64,000 bases of DNA from Cristatella mucedo (lineage: Eukaryota; Bryozoa; Phylactolaemata; Cristatellidae), in contig WPIO01000096.1 of the NCBI GenBank assembly GCA_009760855.2, positions 1,242,501 to 1,306,500 of the forward strand, written 5' to 3'. The position numbers and the translations under genes are program-made. Of this stretch, positions 33,185 to 45,849 are shown one piece after another (the first letter of the stretch is position 1; every line of letters starts with the position of its first letter). The notes beneath the pieces are model-generated. The model did not search any database. It saw only the letters and a list, made by a program, of their open reading frames with translations, and had not been told where the DNA came from.

Positions 33185-36100
33185 TCTTGTTTAAGTGGAG
33201 CTACTGACGTTTAATGTGTCGAGCTGGCCGTCGCCTAGCGTAGAGGCCAGCGCGGAAGGGCAAAATCTGGGGTCGGTTCCCAAAGGCCAGTTGATCGTAA
33301 CTGTCAACGGCATTTTCGCAGTCTTTCGGGGCAAGCTCTCGACTGGGGTACACGTTGACACCGACGATCCAGTCTCAGCTAACCGGATTGTCACTTCTAC
33401 TCTTGGAACGGAGCCGGTGTATCGGCAGGAGTGTCTCATTAGCGTGTTACTCGCATGCTGCGTGCATAGATTGCGACCTACACGCCTCGCTAAGCCGTAT
33501 GGTAAGGGGTTTGAGTGTAAGACTTAGTGGCAGAGTTTTATTGGTTGGCTCCTTTACTTAAGTTGTGGTGTAGCAAAGCGAGCACACCCGATTCAGTAAT
33601 GGCCAACGGCGATGATCTCAGCTATCCAATAGATCAGGAGGCGTGTTATGGGACGCAGATACAGCACACTCTCGTGTGACGTATCTGATTTAGATGCAGC
33701 GACTAGTATTTTATGCGAACATGAAGGGCCAATATATCAGCGTGACCTCAGAAACCCGGCTTCGTGGCCGGCTGTTTCCCAGCACCCAGATGGTCAGAAC
33801 CCAAAAGCTGGAAGCCAGGAAACTGGAGATGGGCCAGCAGGGAGGAGCCAGCAGTTTCCTACAAAACAGGCCCTATACCCCATTGACCGGATTCAGTGGT
33901 GATCGGAGCTAATACTTCGAGAACTGATGCAAGCGTTTCCATGTTTGCGAAGGGCTGTGATTGGTCTAGCCATATCCAGTGGGATAAGCTTGGACCTTTT
34001 TGAGTGCAGAGTGAAAAGGGTACTTTACTAGAGTGAATGAGTCGCTAGGTACTTATTACGCTCTGCCAAATCTCGTTAAGGCCCTAATGAGTAGATGAAC
34101 AGAGTAGGTGGCAGGCTTCTACGACGCACTTAGGGGCCATGCAACAAGCACCTCAGCAAAGCCTGTATGACTTTAGTGAGCTCATCTCAAAAGATACATC
34201 GATTGCATTGCGTACCTCACTATGGCTGCTGCTGCTGACCTTGATGGGGTACTGCTTAATATTGTTGTGCTCGGCTTGAGCCCACCGATAGGCGAGCATG
34301 TATAACGTCATGGGTCGCTCAGCCTTGAGAGAATGCCCTGCGATATGTTGAACGCTGGGCAGCGCTTGAAATACTGAAACAGGCCGGGACAGGGGGCAAT
34401 AAACGCTGGGTAGCAGGGCCGAAGGAAGATGTGTCAACCTGAGGCGGCGGTCAGCACGGTGGTTACTAATGAACAGGCGGAAGCCCTGACCCAGAGTCTA
34501 TTTGAGTGCTAAGCCATGCTCGCCTAAAGGGTAGTAACCTAGGTTCGTTCAAAACGGGTGATCTACAGTAAATAGACAACCGATTCGGGGCTGGTATATG
34601 CGGCCCGAGCATTAAACAGCAAGAGCTGGAGGGAGGAGCAGGCACCGTCACACACTGTCACACACTGCCTGCCGGTCAGGTATTGAGCCCTCGCATGTGG
34701 CTTCCTGCTTAAAGGCGGTGACAAGCCATGAGGGTACCCGTAGCAGGCCACACTGGGAAAACCAAGACTCAGCTGAATTCGAGTCTGCTGAGAGAGTTCG
34801 AAAAACCAGTGCGAGCAGTTGTTTGAATGTCCCGTGACAATTGCAATTGATGCTGACTGGCTATTTGAGCCCATTGAAGGTAGGTTAGGCAGGAGTCAGT
34901 CTGGCGGCAGCTAGGGATAAAGCCCTATTGTGGGGCTGGGTCCCCGTGCGACTCATTAATACTTCCGAACATTCGATCAGACTCAAGCTAGGCACTCGTA
35001 TTGGTGGATTTCTTCCAGTGGAGAGCGGAAGTTCAGAGAGAGGCAGCAACTGAAGTTTGCGATGGTAGAAAAGTAGCTTCTTAGAAGCCGGACTTTGATC
35101 TTTCAAGAACTAGCCTGACACCGTAGGAGCAAATGCAGCTGCGAGATCTCCTGATCGATTATCGAGATGTTTTCTTCACTAAGAGCTTAGACCTCGGCCG
35201 GCTAGAACAGGTGCAGCACCAGATGGACATCGGGAGTTTTAGGCCAATTTGGCCAAGGCTCTATCCCGTACCTTAGGCACTGACGCCCGAGGTTGACGGT
35301 TAGTTATACAATATGCATGCTCAAGGCGCTTGTGTAATGGAAAAGACATGCAGCCGATTGAGCTCGCCCGTATTACGGGCCAAGAAGGACAGAACCTACC
35401 GGATCTTCGTCGATCGTAGATGGGTAGATCTCGGTCACGGTTAAGAATAGCTAGCAATTACCTAGGTCAGACGAGGTGTGCTAAATAGTCGGAAGAGCAT
35501 GATACTTAACCACTCTCCGCCTGGCATTAGCATACTGACCGATAGCCATGCACCCAGAGGACAAGGCAGTTTCTACATTCGCGATCTACAACGGGTAGTA
35601 ATAGTTTAGGAAGATGAGCTTTGGGCTGTGCAACTCCACGGGTACGCTCTAACGAGCCATAGACATCGTCCTACTGGGTCTTTGGTGGACTAATTGCCGG
35701 ATTTATATTGATGAAGTCTTGGACTTTTCATGAAGCGTTAAAGAGAATCGTATTTGGCTCTGGGAGGTTATTGATAGGATGAGGCAATTGCTCTCAAGAT
35801 CATGCCCTAAAAATGCCATTTTGCCACGAACCAGGCGCATTATCTGGGGCACGTATTATCCACTGATGGTATATTGCCAGATCATGAAAATGTTGACAAG
35901 ATGGTGCCGTATCCACCAGTCAGGGATGCCAAAGAAGTCAGGCAGTTCCTTGGACTGGCCTCCAATTCCCGCAAGTGTGGCGGAGTTTGCAAAAATCGCC
36001 GTGCTGCTATACAGCTTGCTGAGAAATGGGGGAGTGCTTCTTGTGGTCGGAGAAATACGAGCGTTCCTTTAAGGATTAAAGGGACCGACTGCATTCCAAG

Positions 36101-37438
36101 CCAATGCTTAGCTTCCCAGACTTTTCTGCACCATTAGCACTTAGTACAAATACCGGTGGTACTGCTTTAGAGGCCGTTGTCGGGCAAGTGACAGATGGAA
36201 AGAAGCATACCGTGGCCTATTTCAGCAGAACTCTGAACAAGACGGAACACAATTACTCTATCTTTAAACCATAGGCATCGGCCGTCGTAGAAGCGGTGAA
36301 CCACATTCGAGGGTATCTTTATGGTCATCCGTTTTCTGTTCTAACTGACCAACAGCCTTTGGTCTGGGTTCTTTAGGGAATCACGAATCTCCGCACTTAG
36401 CTAAGTGGGCTCTGGAGCTGTAAGAGTACCGTATGAAGGTAAAACATTTTTGTGGCAAGGCCAAGGCCAGTGCGAATATGCTGTCACGCTTGCAAGAGCC
36501 TGCTCCAGCTGGCTTCGTAAGCACTCTCGTTGCAGCTGAGGCTGACCATGCGTTCACGAGGAAAATTTAGCTAAGCAATCCACTGCTGCATTTGCCAATG
36601 GATTCGTTGCATGGGCATGCTGTTGGACACTAGCCGTTGGGGCCTAAGACAATACGTAGACTAGCATCTTTCGTCAATCGTGCTGCTACCGAATGGGCGT
36701 CTCTTTAAGGCCGTCACCAGAAGGCTTCGAAAGCAGCTGGCGGGACCTGCTGCCTTGAAGCAACATGTGAAGCAGAACTAACCCCACGGTCTATTCGGAG
36801 GCCATTTTGGTACCCCAAAGACGTGCTCAGGAGTGATACTTCTGGCCAAGCACGGCGGAAGACATCGGGGGCACTTAAGGACGTGCATTGCATGCCACTC
36901 TAAAATACGGTCAGGCAATCTCGAAAGTGCAACTGAAAAGCTCTCCAGTGGAGCGACCGTGTTTGCCACGTACGCAGTGAAGCTGCCACTAACATTGTAG
37001 GTGAACCGGTATGTACTAGTGATGACCAACTATTTCACCAAGTAGCCCGAGGCTAGAGTGATCCCGGACTAGACAGGGCTCACCAGAGCCAAGGCCTTCA
37101 CGGAAGAGATTGTCTGCCGGCGATGTTTCCCAATCAGGTCCTCTCTGACCGTGGGGCCAAATTGATGTTTCTAATGCTCGAGTGGATGCGTCGTTTGATG
37201 TCTATCGACTAATTGCACACATCGCCATATCATTCCCAGACAGATGGGCTACTATACCAATGTGACGTTTGCGATCTGGTTTAGTCACACGTGGAATCAC
37301 GACGAGAGTCGAAAGTCTCTACCTGGTATGCATACATGGATTACCCTACCGAAAACCTATTCCATCAAAGATTCGGCCAAATGAATACCCCACGAGAGCT
37401 TCATACGATCGTCTACTGTTTAAATTGATGTAACAATA
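33185..37438 (+). pseudogene. Dead Ty3/Gypsy retrotransposon (gag-pol remnant)
   Basis: Plus-strand pol remnants in Ty3/Gypsy order. RT start at about 35125-35275 (D-Y-R-D-V-F, D-L-G-R-L-E-Q-V-Q-H, R-P-I-W-P-R-L-Y-P-V-P). RT catalytic region at about 35610-35740, with the usual Y-x-D-D reading Y-I-D-E. Then the D-A-K-E-V-R-Q-F-L-G-L-A motif (about 35927). RNase H at about 36115-36490 (V-A-Y-F-S-R-T-L-N-K, V-L-T-D-Q-Q-P-L-V-W). Integrase at about 36775-37380, with an H-H-C-C zinc-finger trace (G-H-F-G-T-P-K-T ... C-I-A-C-H) and N-R-Y-V-L-V-M-T-N-Y-F-T-K. Gag-like sequence fills about 33600-35050. Many stops and frameshifts make it non-functional. No canonical LTRs seen. Confidence 0.85.
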
Positions 37439-37439
37439 A

Positions 37440-37820
37440 AGAAATGACTAACCCTACTTTTATGCCGGCCCTGTGCACGTCACCATATTGTTCTTGTTGT
37501 TTATTGAGCACGTTACCAATAGCCATTCGATTGTGCTTCTTTTGTAGCAAATCTAAAGTGCCCAGAAAGAGATTGAGTTATCCAAGGGTGCTCTTTAAAT
37601 GTAGTATATTATTATCTGTTCGATTTAATGACGTAAAAGCCAACATAATAGTTATTGGCGAACCAATTGTAATTCAGAAATGGAAAAAACTAACGATTCA
37701 ACTCGGCTCAGCCAGCATACATCCAGTGGAAGCAGCTCCTCATCCAGGTGTATTCTTCCACACTAGCCTTTCATTCGACGACCGTATCAGTGCTGCAGTC
37801 AAGCCATTCTTGCCTTCTGT
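37440..37820 (+). mobile_element. L2-A tail followed by an L2 RT segment
   Basis: Tail sequence 37440-37620 ('gccggccctgtgcacgtcacc ... gagattgagttatccaaggg') runs into an RT segment whose translation is A-N-I-I-V-I-G-E-P-I-V-I-Q-K and S-A-S-I-H-P-V-E, equivalents of 'TNLLVMGKPSVIQK' and 'SASISPVAS'. Two L2 pieces are joined head to tail. The join duplicates the one at 33150-33178. 37820-38090 has nothing recognisable. Confidence 0.75.
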
Positions 37821-38094
37821 TACCAAGAAATAACAAAGTTTCTCGTCCGTTGCAGAATTCGCTATCGGAAATCAAATGTTTTGCGAAACTTATACGAAAA
37901 CTGACAGAGTTAAGACATTTCTCAAGCATATCTGATTGATTTTCGACCCACAGCTCCTAAGAAACGTCGTTCGTGTAGACGCTTCCAGCTCCTCCGGTCA
38001 AGGCCCAGTCTGCATAATTTCCATCAACCGTTATGACGGTGCATATAAATTCTTCCGTATTTCCTTCAACGATTAGGAACGTATTCATCAGGTT

Positions 38095-39327
38095 CTAGCG
38101 TGCTCTCCAATTATCATTTCTCAGCCGTCTTCCAATTGCTTTGCTTGGCATGTTCACAGTAGCCAGGTTCATGACGCGCTTATCTACAGGCTGCCTGTGC
38201 CTCTGCTCATTCAGAATTACAAGCCTTGTCTCATGCCTTCCTGCCAAATATTCATTGAGTACGAGTGTGAATTTATCGAACTTGGTGGTCATCAGGCATA
38301 CTATTACCCTGGCAGCCACACTTAAAGCTTGTCTTCCGAATACATCTTTATTAATAAAAGGTGGAGCTATTAGTAATAATCCAGACCTGCTCAATTTGAC
38401 AGAGATCTGGATAAAATAATCTAACAATGGGAGTACAATCGATGCTACTCCGATGCGGTTCTCGTTTTTTTACAATCCTAGATCAAATAAAAATGAGGAT
38501 TCACCATTGCCTCCCGTTTCTCATTTAATTAAAACACGCTTGCTGACAACTCGGAGCAGATTTTTGAATCTTGTGTCATAAGTACCCTCCGATATAATGC
38601 TGCCGAGGATGGAAGTAATACACTGCCCACAGGGTACAAAGTCTTTTTTATCATGCATTTCTCTGATATCATTTCAGCTTGTGTGCAAGAAAATGATCTG
38701 TCCTCCTTATGGGTGATTTAGGTGTTCATTTTGAAGGCTTAACTGACGCCTTGTCTGGTGAATGTTGGGCACTGGCTGACTCCATCTTTCTCGTGGCTCA
38801 TGTGCACGAACCTACGCACAACAAAGATCACACACTCGAAAAAATATTCTCCGACATGTGTATGCCAGCATCCCCTAGCAGTACTGAATCCTGCTAATTT
38901 CATCGTATGCCGATCTCGGAAGCTCGCCCTCCTCTGCTTCCAAAATCATCAGTGAATCTCAGAACCTCAAAAACTTTGATGTCGCTGCAGTCAGAGCGAA
39001 AATATCGTCGTTGCTCTTGCTGCTCGAGCCCTCACACGACTGGTATTCATTGGGAGAATGTTAAAACGCGACACTTACTGACGCGCTTAACGAGCGCTCA
39101 CTACCGACTAAGCAAAATGTGATCCCTCACCCAGACTGCCTATGGTTTATCACGGACATTAAACTAGTTAGGTCTACTAGGCGGAAGCATGAGAAAGCCT
39201 ATCAAAGCCGGGGACTGATTTTCCATCTTCCGGCATGCCAAGGCTATTGTACGTCATACCACTCGATCCTAGCAAAGGCCACGCCTAGCTTTAAAACAGA
39301 TTGCCGAATCACAGATTTACTGTAAAA
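38095..39327 (+). mobile_element. L2-A LINE fragment (endonuclease region)
   Basis: Plus-strand copy of the APE-type endonuclease part. It shows P-D-L-L-N-L-T-E-I-W-I-K (cf. 'DLLALTETWLK'), D-L-G-V-H-F-E-G-L-T-D-A-L (cf. 'GDFNVHFDNLSDAF'; the Asn is lost) and T-H-N-K-D-H-T-L-E-K-I-F-S. It then reaches 'FITDIKLVRSTRRKHEKAY'. Stops and frameshifts throughout; the RT part is missing. It preserves N-terminal endonuclease sequence that the long copy at 52006-55017 lacks. Confidence 0.8.
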
Positions 39328-39354
39328 AATGCTAACGCACTATTACTATTATTG

Positions 39355-39366
39355 TCTGTATATATG

Positions 39367-39400
<34 letters not shown>

Positions 39401-39407
39401 CTATATA

Positions 39408-39441
<34 letters not shown>

Positions 39442-39445
39442 ATAA
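39355..39445. repeat. (TA)n microsatellite
   Basis: Alternating TA interrupted by a few G/C; self-complementary. Confidence 0.95.
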
Positions 39446-39479
39446 ATACAGTATTAATATTTGTATACTATTAGTACTT

Positions 39480-40330
39480 TTGTATAGTGCCCTCAGAGAG
39501 CTGAATCTCTTTCTAAGCACTTTACCAATGCTATATACAAAGCATCACCAAATGATTAGTGGCAACATCTGCAAGCTGCAGGTACATGCATACGAGAGAC
39601 GAATCCGCATGACGCTCCAAGCTCATAAACAGGTGTGCTTCAAGATTTTGAAAAATTTTGCCATGCCTGGGGTCGTTGTGACGTCGTTGGTAGTAAGTTA
39701 AAAGCTTTGCAAGCATTACATTTAAGGTCATGATCTTCAACGGATTTTACGTTCATACAAGGTAGGGGTAATCTATTCAGAGTCAGAACAGCGGGTTGTA
39801 CGATTCGTCGCCTGGTAAGGAAGTAGTTCTGATTGATAGGCTGGAGCCGGAGAAGAAAGGGTCCTCAAAGTAAGTGAAAGAAACTTGAAGTAGATAAGCC
39901 GCTGGGCTGGAAGTCAGTGCATATCGACGAAAGGTGGTGTGATGTGGCATCTGCGACACTCCTGACAGATAAGCCTAGCTGCAGGGCTGTGCACCAGCTG
40001 TAAGTGCCTGATTGCACAGGCCGGTAGGTAAGCAAGCAGTGAGTTACAGAAGTCAAGACGGAATATCGCAAATTCATTGACCAATTTAGATAACGTGTCC
40101 GTGTCTGAACAAGCCCAAATTTTAGCAATTTTATGTAGCTGCATGTAGGCCGACTTGATTGTAGAGGTGAATCTGTCGTCTTAAGAAAGATCAGTTTGGA
40201 GCTGGAAACCAAAATTACGGGCAGATACAATTCGAAATATACTGGTAGAGCATATTATCAAGGTAAGGCTTTCAAGTTTTTGAATCGCACTCGGTTTTTT
40301 GGAATTTTATGCGATAAAATCAGCATGTGC
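39480..40330 (-). mobile_element. L2-A LINE fragment (RT C-terminal half plus tail)
   Basis: Minus-strand copy: tail block 'gccctcagagagctgaatctctttctaagcacttta' at 39487-39522, then RT C-terminal sequence with L-H-K-I-A-K-I-W-A-C-S-D and F-C-N-S-L-L-A-Y-L-P-A-C-A-I-R. Its 3' end adjoins the (TA)n tract. Frames are broken. Confidence 0.8.
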
Positions 40331-40334
40331 AAAC

Positions 40335-41850
40335 GTACAATATTATACTGTGGTACCTCTCATCTTTCCTTATAACCCAAACATTTTCAATCTTGGCAAT
40401 CGCTAGTGAATATTTTAATCCCTAATATAATTTCCAGCAAACTATCAACAGAAACTTCCACAGAGTAGCTGAATGAAAATAAAAGAAGAAAATGAAATAT
40501 ATTTTATTTCGTATTGGTTTGACTTTCAATGACAAAGCTCTTCAGCTGCTTCATGATAATAGTTATAACTTCACACTATTAGACGCCTGCAAACGTTTTG
40601 GTACCCAAACAGTGTAAATACCTTTAGAGAAATCCCTAAAGCCACTACCTCAGTTTATTATGAATACCTTAACCAAGAAAAATAATGCAGCAATTTGCAG
40701 ATGAGGTATTTAAAGTCTTCTGGGTCAGCGTAAACGTTATTTATGTTTCAGGAAACAGCCTAGAACGTTAAGCTGATTTAACAGTCCCATTCTACTACGG
40801 TGAACCAGCCTTCTCGGGTATTACCACCACTTGCGGGAAAGAAAAGGTTTACGTACTGCTCCACATGAACTCAACCTGGGATTTTAGTTGCAAGCAACTC
40901 ATGCGTAAGCTAACAAAAAATTGTACTTATATATGCATCTGTTGGGTAGCAGCAGTTAGCTCAGCTACATCGCTAGAGCAAATGTCAAAGAGGAGCAAAA
41001 CGGTGAATCGGCAGTATTTCATGAAGTCTTTCAATAATGTGCCTTACTCGTTACTAATTGCAAACAAGGCTAGTTGCAAAAACCACTGAAATTAATCAGT
41101 ACAGCTGGCAATGACGTAGATTTGCATTAGTTTAAAAAGAGACTGAATAAGGAATTTTTCATATCTAGAAAAGAAGTCTTTGTACTAATCAATCTGTATA
41201 GTCACTTGTTGAGATATGGCTAACTGACGCTAGTCTCAGACTATGCTGTTGAGCACATTACACTTTGAAGAAAGCCTTTCAGCTTGGCTCTTTCATATTT
41301 TTGCCAGTCGGAGAAGTGCAATGTACAGCATTTTTACTCCAATGGTTGTTCATTACAATAAAAAAAATTCCTTCGCTCCAAACTACCACTTAATACCCGT
41401 GTTAAGCTCCTAGTCACTTTGGATGACCTAAGCCATCACCTTAAGTTTTTCAATGCCACTGACTCACAGTATATCATAATCCTCAGGCTACTTGGTATGG
41501 CTGCACGTTTTGCCTGCTACCGTGCCTTATGACGAGCATTAATGTAGATTAACAATGCACCTGCTTCAAACCATTCTTACTTTTGCTTTAGAGCAATACG
41601 AGAAGTAAACTTTAAATACCTAAAGGTATCAATTCAAGTTTGCGGATCATGCAAGATTGCGGGATAAGGATTTTAAAAATTGAATGATTTCGGGTGTCAG
41701 TCACAGATTAAGTTATGCTCTTGTCATGAAAGTCGTTATATCCGTACAGTGATTCGGCTCAAAACATGCACTACATTCACTTGAAAAAAATGGGATGAAT
41801 GGTTTAAAGCCGAATTACGTTCGTACAACTTATAGTCACGTTTAGTACTT
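40335..41850. other. Unassigned DNA (probable intron)
   Basis: Immediately downstream, in minus orientation, of propeller exon 41853-41996. I searched for a Cys-rich EGF exon and found none that was convincing. Confidence 0.4.
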
Positions 41851-41852
41851 AC

Positions 41853-41996
41853 CTAAATTTGGTATGGTAAACTTGAAAGTCTTTACTAGCCTCAGATTAG
41901 GCACATCCGAAACTATGGTTTCTAATTGATAGCGACCGGATAAATGAAAGGCAAATAACTTTCCATACTTCATGTCAGCGAAGTAAATGCAGTCAC
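41853..41996 (-). CDS. LRP-like receptor, propeller exon 3
   Basis: A 144-nt exon between acceptor ATAATTGTAG and the consensus donor TTTAG|GTAAGT, phase 1 in and out. It continues the frame of exon 50971-51233: the split codon gives Gly, then D-C-I-Y-F-A-D-M-K-Y-G-K-L-F-A-F-H-L-S-G. C-I-Y-F-A-D is a degenerate YWTD motif (class B consensus Y-W-T-D), and L-S-G occupies the usual L-D-G turn about ten residues later. It ends with S-D-V-P-N-L-R-L-V-K. In LDLR-family proteins the propeller is normally closed by an EGF module, which should be on the next exon but was not found. At 47 codons this exon is easily missed by length-based ORF calling. Confidence 0.75.
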
Positions 41997-41999
41997 CTA

Positions 42000-42710
42000 C
42001 AATTATATACCTAAGCATAAGCTAAGATAGAACAAATCAGTTAAAAATCGTCTAAATAATCAAATGATATATCATATTTTGGTTAAGCAAGTGTCAGCAA
42101 GCAAATTTAATTAATTAAACCGAAAATCGAACCAATGGTAAATCTTGCCACAAATTTCTAAAACCACTTACTTGAAAATTTTTCTCTGATCGAGGATAGC
42201 GGACCAGAGTTTCATTTTCATTCCATAGCTACTGTTAAAACGCTATATCTCTACTAATCAAAGCGAGAAAGTCCGTCACACCACAAAATGGCATGCTAGC
42301 ATAACCTGGCAAGCTGGTTCAATTCTGTGAAGCCGCAAGATGGTGCATCGTTGTCTTCCGTGACAAGGACTAATATGACCCAGCACAGGATACCCGAAGG
42401 CAGGAAGCTCTTTTTCCCTAATGAGATCACAATTAAAATAATCGCTAAATGCGGCCTGCCGAGTTGTGAGAGCACCTAGTGCATCAGCTTAGCATGTGAA
42501 CCAGAGATACGCTGTAAAAAGGTCGAGTATACTTGTCTCGGTGTAACAATAACTATCCAAGCTGCTTGAGGTAATGCTGAGTAGAAATATAAGCATTAAC
42601 AAAAATATATATATTTTTAATTACTATACCTGCGACCTATACTTGTTTAGGTGAGTGAAATATAAATAATTCGTTCTAAAATTAAATATATGGTCCTACT
42701 ATGTCATGTA
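42000..42710. other. Unassigned DNA (intron of the LRP-like gene)
   Basis: Nothing beyond AT-rich sequence recognised. Confidence 0.4.
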
Positions 42711-42714
42711 CAGA

Positions 42715-43775
42715 GGCATGATTGTGGACTTGATTGCGGAGCTGATTGTGTCGAATAACGACAGGTAACTTTGGAGCAACACACCTAGATTTCTTCCTGA
42801 TTCAACAGGAGATATGCTGGCAGAACCATTTTGAGAGTTAGCTTTCCAATTTCTTAACCACCCTGGGTTTGACCATAACTAATAAGTTAGTTTAATCGTC
42901 GTTTAGTTAAAGAGAATTTGCTGTCATCCATGTGCGGATGTCATCAATACATGCAACAAGGGAGTTGAGAGAATTCGAATTGTTCGATGGCAGGGTGGGA
43001 TCAAAGCAAAGGTACAGCTGAGTGCCACCCAGATAGAAGTGAAAGCCTAGATTGCCCTTGGCAATATCATCAGCTAGAGGGAGATTATAGGCCATGAACA
43101 GAACCGGACCTAGCACGGCACCCTGAGGTACCCCATATTTCAGAGGTAACTTGAATGATCTTTGTCAATTCATGTCAAAACTCTGGATTCTGCCATTTAG
43201 GTAGTATCTAAGCCATTGCAGGGCAGTGCCAGTGATTCCCAGGCGAGATGGGCGGTACTCTAGAAGGACTGGGTGATCAATAGTATCGAAAGATCAAGAA
43301 AAACAAGCAGAGATACTCTACCCCTGTCTGCATTCATAAGTAGGTCGTTGTACACCATAACAAATGCTGGTTCTGAGGAGTGATTTGATCTAAATCCAGA
43401 CTGGAACTTATTAGCAAGGTTTGAAGTTTCAAGGTGTGAGTTCAGCTGGTCCGCCAACGACCTGTTCCAGTGTTGGTGATAGGAATGGTATAACGGAGAC
43501 TGGGCGGTAGTTTCTCAAGTTCTCTTGGTCTAGTGTCGCTTTCTTGAAAAGTGTCATGACTACAGTTGTTTTGAAATGTGCTGGGACATGACCTGAGGCT
43601 AATGACATATGAATGATAATAGGTATGCCTGACAGCAGTAGATCATTACAACGTAGGAGCAGGACAGTGGGAATAGGGTCCAGGGGACTCGTTCTCTTCT
43701 TTGATTGGGATGTAAACTTCAGGACGAGATCATTAGTGACCTGCTTAAATGGAGACATTGATTGCTTAGACAGCG
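42715..43775 (-). mobile_element. L2-A LINE fragment (RT core, inactive)
   Basis: Minus-strand RT with F-H-F-Y-L-G-G-T-Q-L-Y-L where active copies have YADD, so both catalytic aspartates are lost. N-terminal RT sequence (F-Q-S-G-F-R-S-N-H-S-S-E-P-A, N-Y-R-P-V-S-V) follows at 43260-43758. Neither a tail nor an endonuclease is attached. Confidence 0.85.
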
Positions 43776-43779
43776 AGCG

Positions 43780-44390
43780 ATACTACATCGAAACTGGCCC
43801 ATGCATCTGCAAAGTTTCATCACGACCATAGTGACTCACTGCTTGCTGGTCTTCCAGATTGAGCAACCATGTGCTTACAGTTGGTGCAATGCTGAGCTGC
43901 TCAGGTCTATTGTCGCTAGCATCGTGGCCACCACATCACATCAGATCTCGCTGAACTGCCCAAGCTCCCAATTCAAAAGGTAGTCGACCTCAAGATTCCG
44001 TCACTTTAGGTCCTTTCATTCAGTGGCAACCACCTACATATGAGAACTACTCCCTCCACTAGAGGCAGAATGATGCAAACCTCTGTTTTGAATCGAATAG
44101 TTTAGTCACACTTCATACAAACATAACAAAATCTGGAGATCGGGCCTTTAGTTCGCACATTCCCAATACCGAAAAATCATTATCAGTGCACGTCATAGCA
44201 GCTCATGACTTGACCAAATTTAAAAAAAGATTTACATGTACTTGTTTATTACAGCATTTAGTGGGATTTAGGCAATTTTTCTTTTCTCCTTGTACCTGCT
44301 TGCACTGTGCCTGGTACTTGAGTGAATTGCTACCAATAATTTAGTAAAGCTTTCTTTACAGCATCTCTAACGTGCCTAGACAATATGCAG
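43780..44390 (+). mobile_element. L2-A LINE fragment (RT C-terminus)
   Basis: Plus-strand remnant: 'cactgcttgctggtcttcc' (N-S-L-L-A-G-L-P), then decayed NLKSFGDRAF-type and tail sequence ('tgacttgaccaaatttaaaaaaag', 'cagcatttagtggg'). It directly follows the minus-strand copy at 42715-43775 and precedes another plus copy. Confidence 0.65.
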
Positions 44391-44394
44391 ACAT

Positions 44395-45785
44395 GAATAG
44401 AGACAGCATGGAATGCAGACATGAGTAAAGTATCTCTGCTTGTTTTGCTTGATCTTTCGGCAGCTTTTGATACTGTTTATCACCTCGTTCTGCGCCTCTC
44501 ATCTGCCTGGGGCATCACTGGCACTGGTCTACAATCGTTCAGGTCCTATCTCAGTGGGAGCCTCCTGATCATTGACGTAAACGAACAGAGATCATTCGAG
44601 GCACATCTGAAATATGGCGTACGTCAGGACCCCATGCTGGTTCCGATTCTTTGCACGGTTTATGCTCTCCCTCTTGCTGATGCGATGGAAAAGCACAGTC
44701 TAGCCTTCCACTTTAATGCGGATGGCACTCAGTTGTATTTTTGCTTTTATCACTCCCAGCCTTCGAGCACCTCAAATTCCCTGAACTCAGTTGCTGCATG
44801 TATTGATGACATCCGCAAATGGATGGCAGCAACTTTTCTGAAACTAAACGATGATAAAACTATCTCATTAGTTATGTGCAAATTCACTGTGATTCAAAAA
44901 GTGGAAAGGATATTACTCAAAATTGGCTTTGCCAGCATTTCTCCCGTTGAATCTGCACACAATCTATGGGTCATGTTCCAAAGTGACCTCTCCTTAGGTG
45001 ACCACACCAGCTCCGTAGTCAAGTCTGCCAACTTTCAGCTACATGATATCGCTAAAAGTCGGGCTTGTTTAGAAAGGGCTACCGCATCGAGGTTGGTCCA
45101 AGCATTTGAGACATCCCATCTTGACTTCTGTAACTCGCTGCTTGCTGGCCTACCGGCAAGTGCGATCAGGCGGTTACAGCTGGTGCTAAACTCTGCAGCT
45201 AGGCTTGTCTGTCGCGAGTGTCGCGTGGGCCACAGCACACCGCTTCAAGGTAAGCGACTTCAAGGTTTTGTCGCTCATTTTTATGTTCCTTCTGCCTTTT
45301 GCTGCAGCTTTTGCCTGTCAGGTCTATTTCCCCACCACACCAAAGACCGTACCGCCTGCTTTTCGGTAATTGACTGTTTACCTATACCTCGTACAAACCT
45401 CAGATCCTTTAAAAACCCCCATCAGTTCATATGATCCCAAAGCCTGGAACTCGCTCACGACTTGCGTCACAACATTCCCTGACTTGACCATATTTAAAAA
45501 GAACTTTAAAACGCACCTATTTCGGACAGCATTTATTAGGTCCCCGTGATTCATCCTTTATATGCTTATGCGTGCTGACACCCTACATGCTGCTACTGAC
45601 CAAAATTGCATGCTGACCCTGTGGATCACCCCTAACCATGGTATTCACGTTCTTTATCAACCGTGATATTACCCACCAATCAATTGCGTTTTCCTTTGCA
45701 CACAATTTAAAGCGCCTAGAAAGAGATTGAGTTCTCTGAAGGCACTTTATCAAGTGGATTATTAATATTAATTTTATTATCCTAC
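44395..45785 (+). mobile_element. L2-A LINE, RT-containing copy with 337-codon frame, inactive
   Basis: The frame 44421-45434 spans RT from V-S-L-L-V-L-L-D-L-S-A-A-F-D to the C-terminal region. Palm motif 'GVPQGSVLGP' reads G-V-R-Q-D-P-M-L-V-P and YADD reads N-A-D-G, so catalysis is impossible despite the long frame. After the frame breaks at about 45434, the 3' tail continues to an ATT-rich end at about 45780. 5'-truncated. A few bases of duplicated tail-like sequence follow at 45784-45812. Confidence 0.9.
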
Positions 45786-45849
45786 GGAGATTAAGTTCTC
45801 TGAGGGCAAAGAGAAATTCGTATTATTAATTATTAAAAGTACTACTACT

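Noticed and set aside
44421-45434. 337-codon ORF as an active reverse transcriptase
   Set aside because: YADD is replaced by N-A-D-G and the PQG motif is altered; it is a dead LINE copy with a fortuitously open frame.
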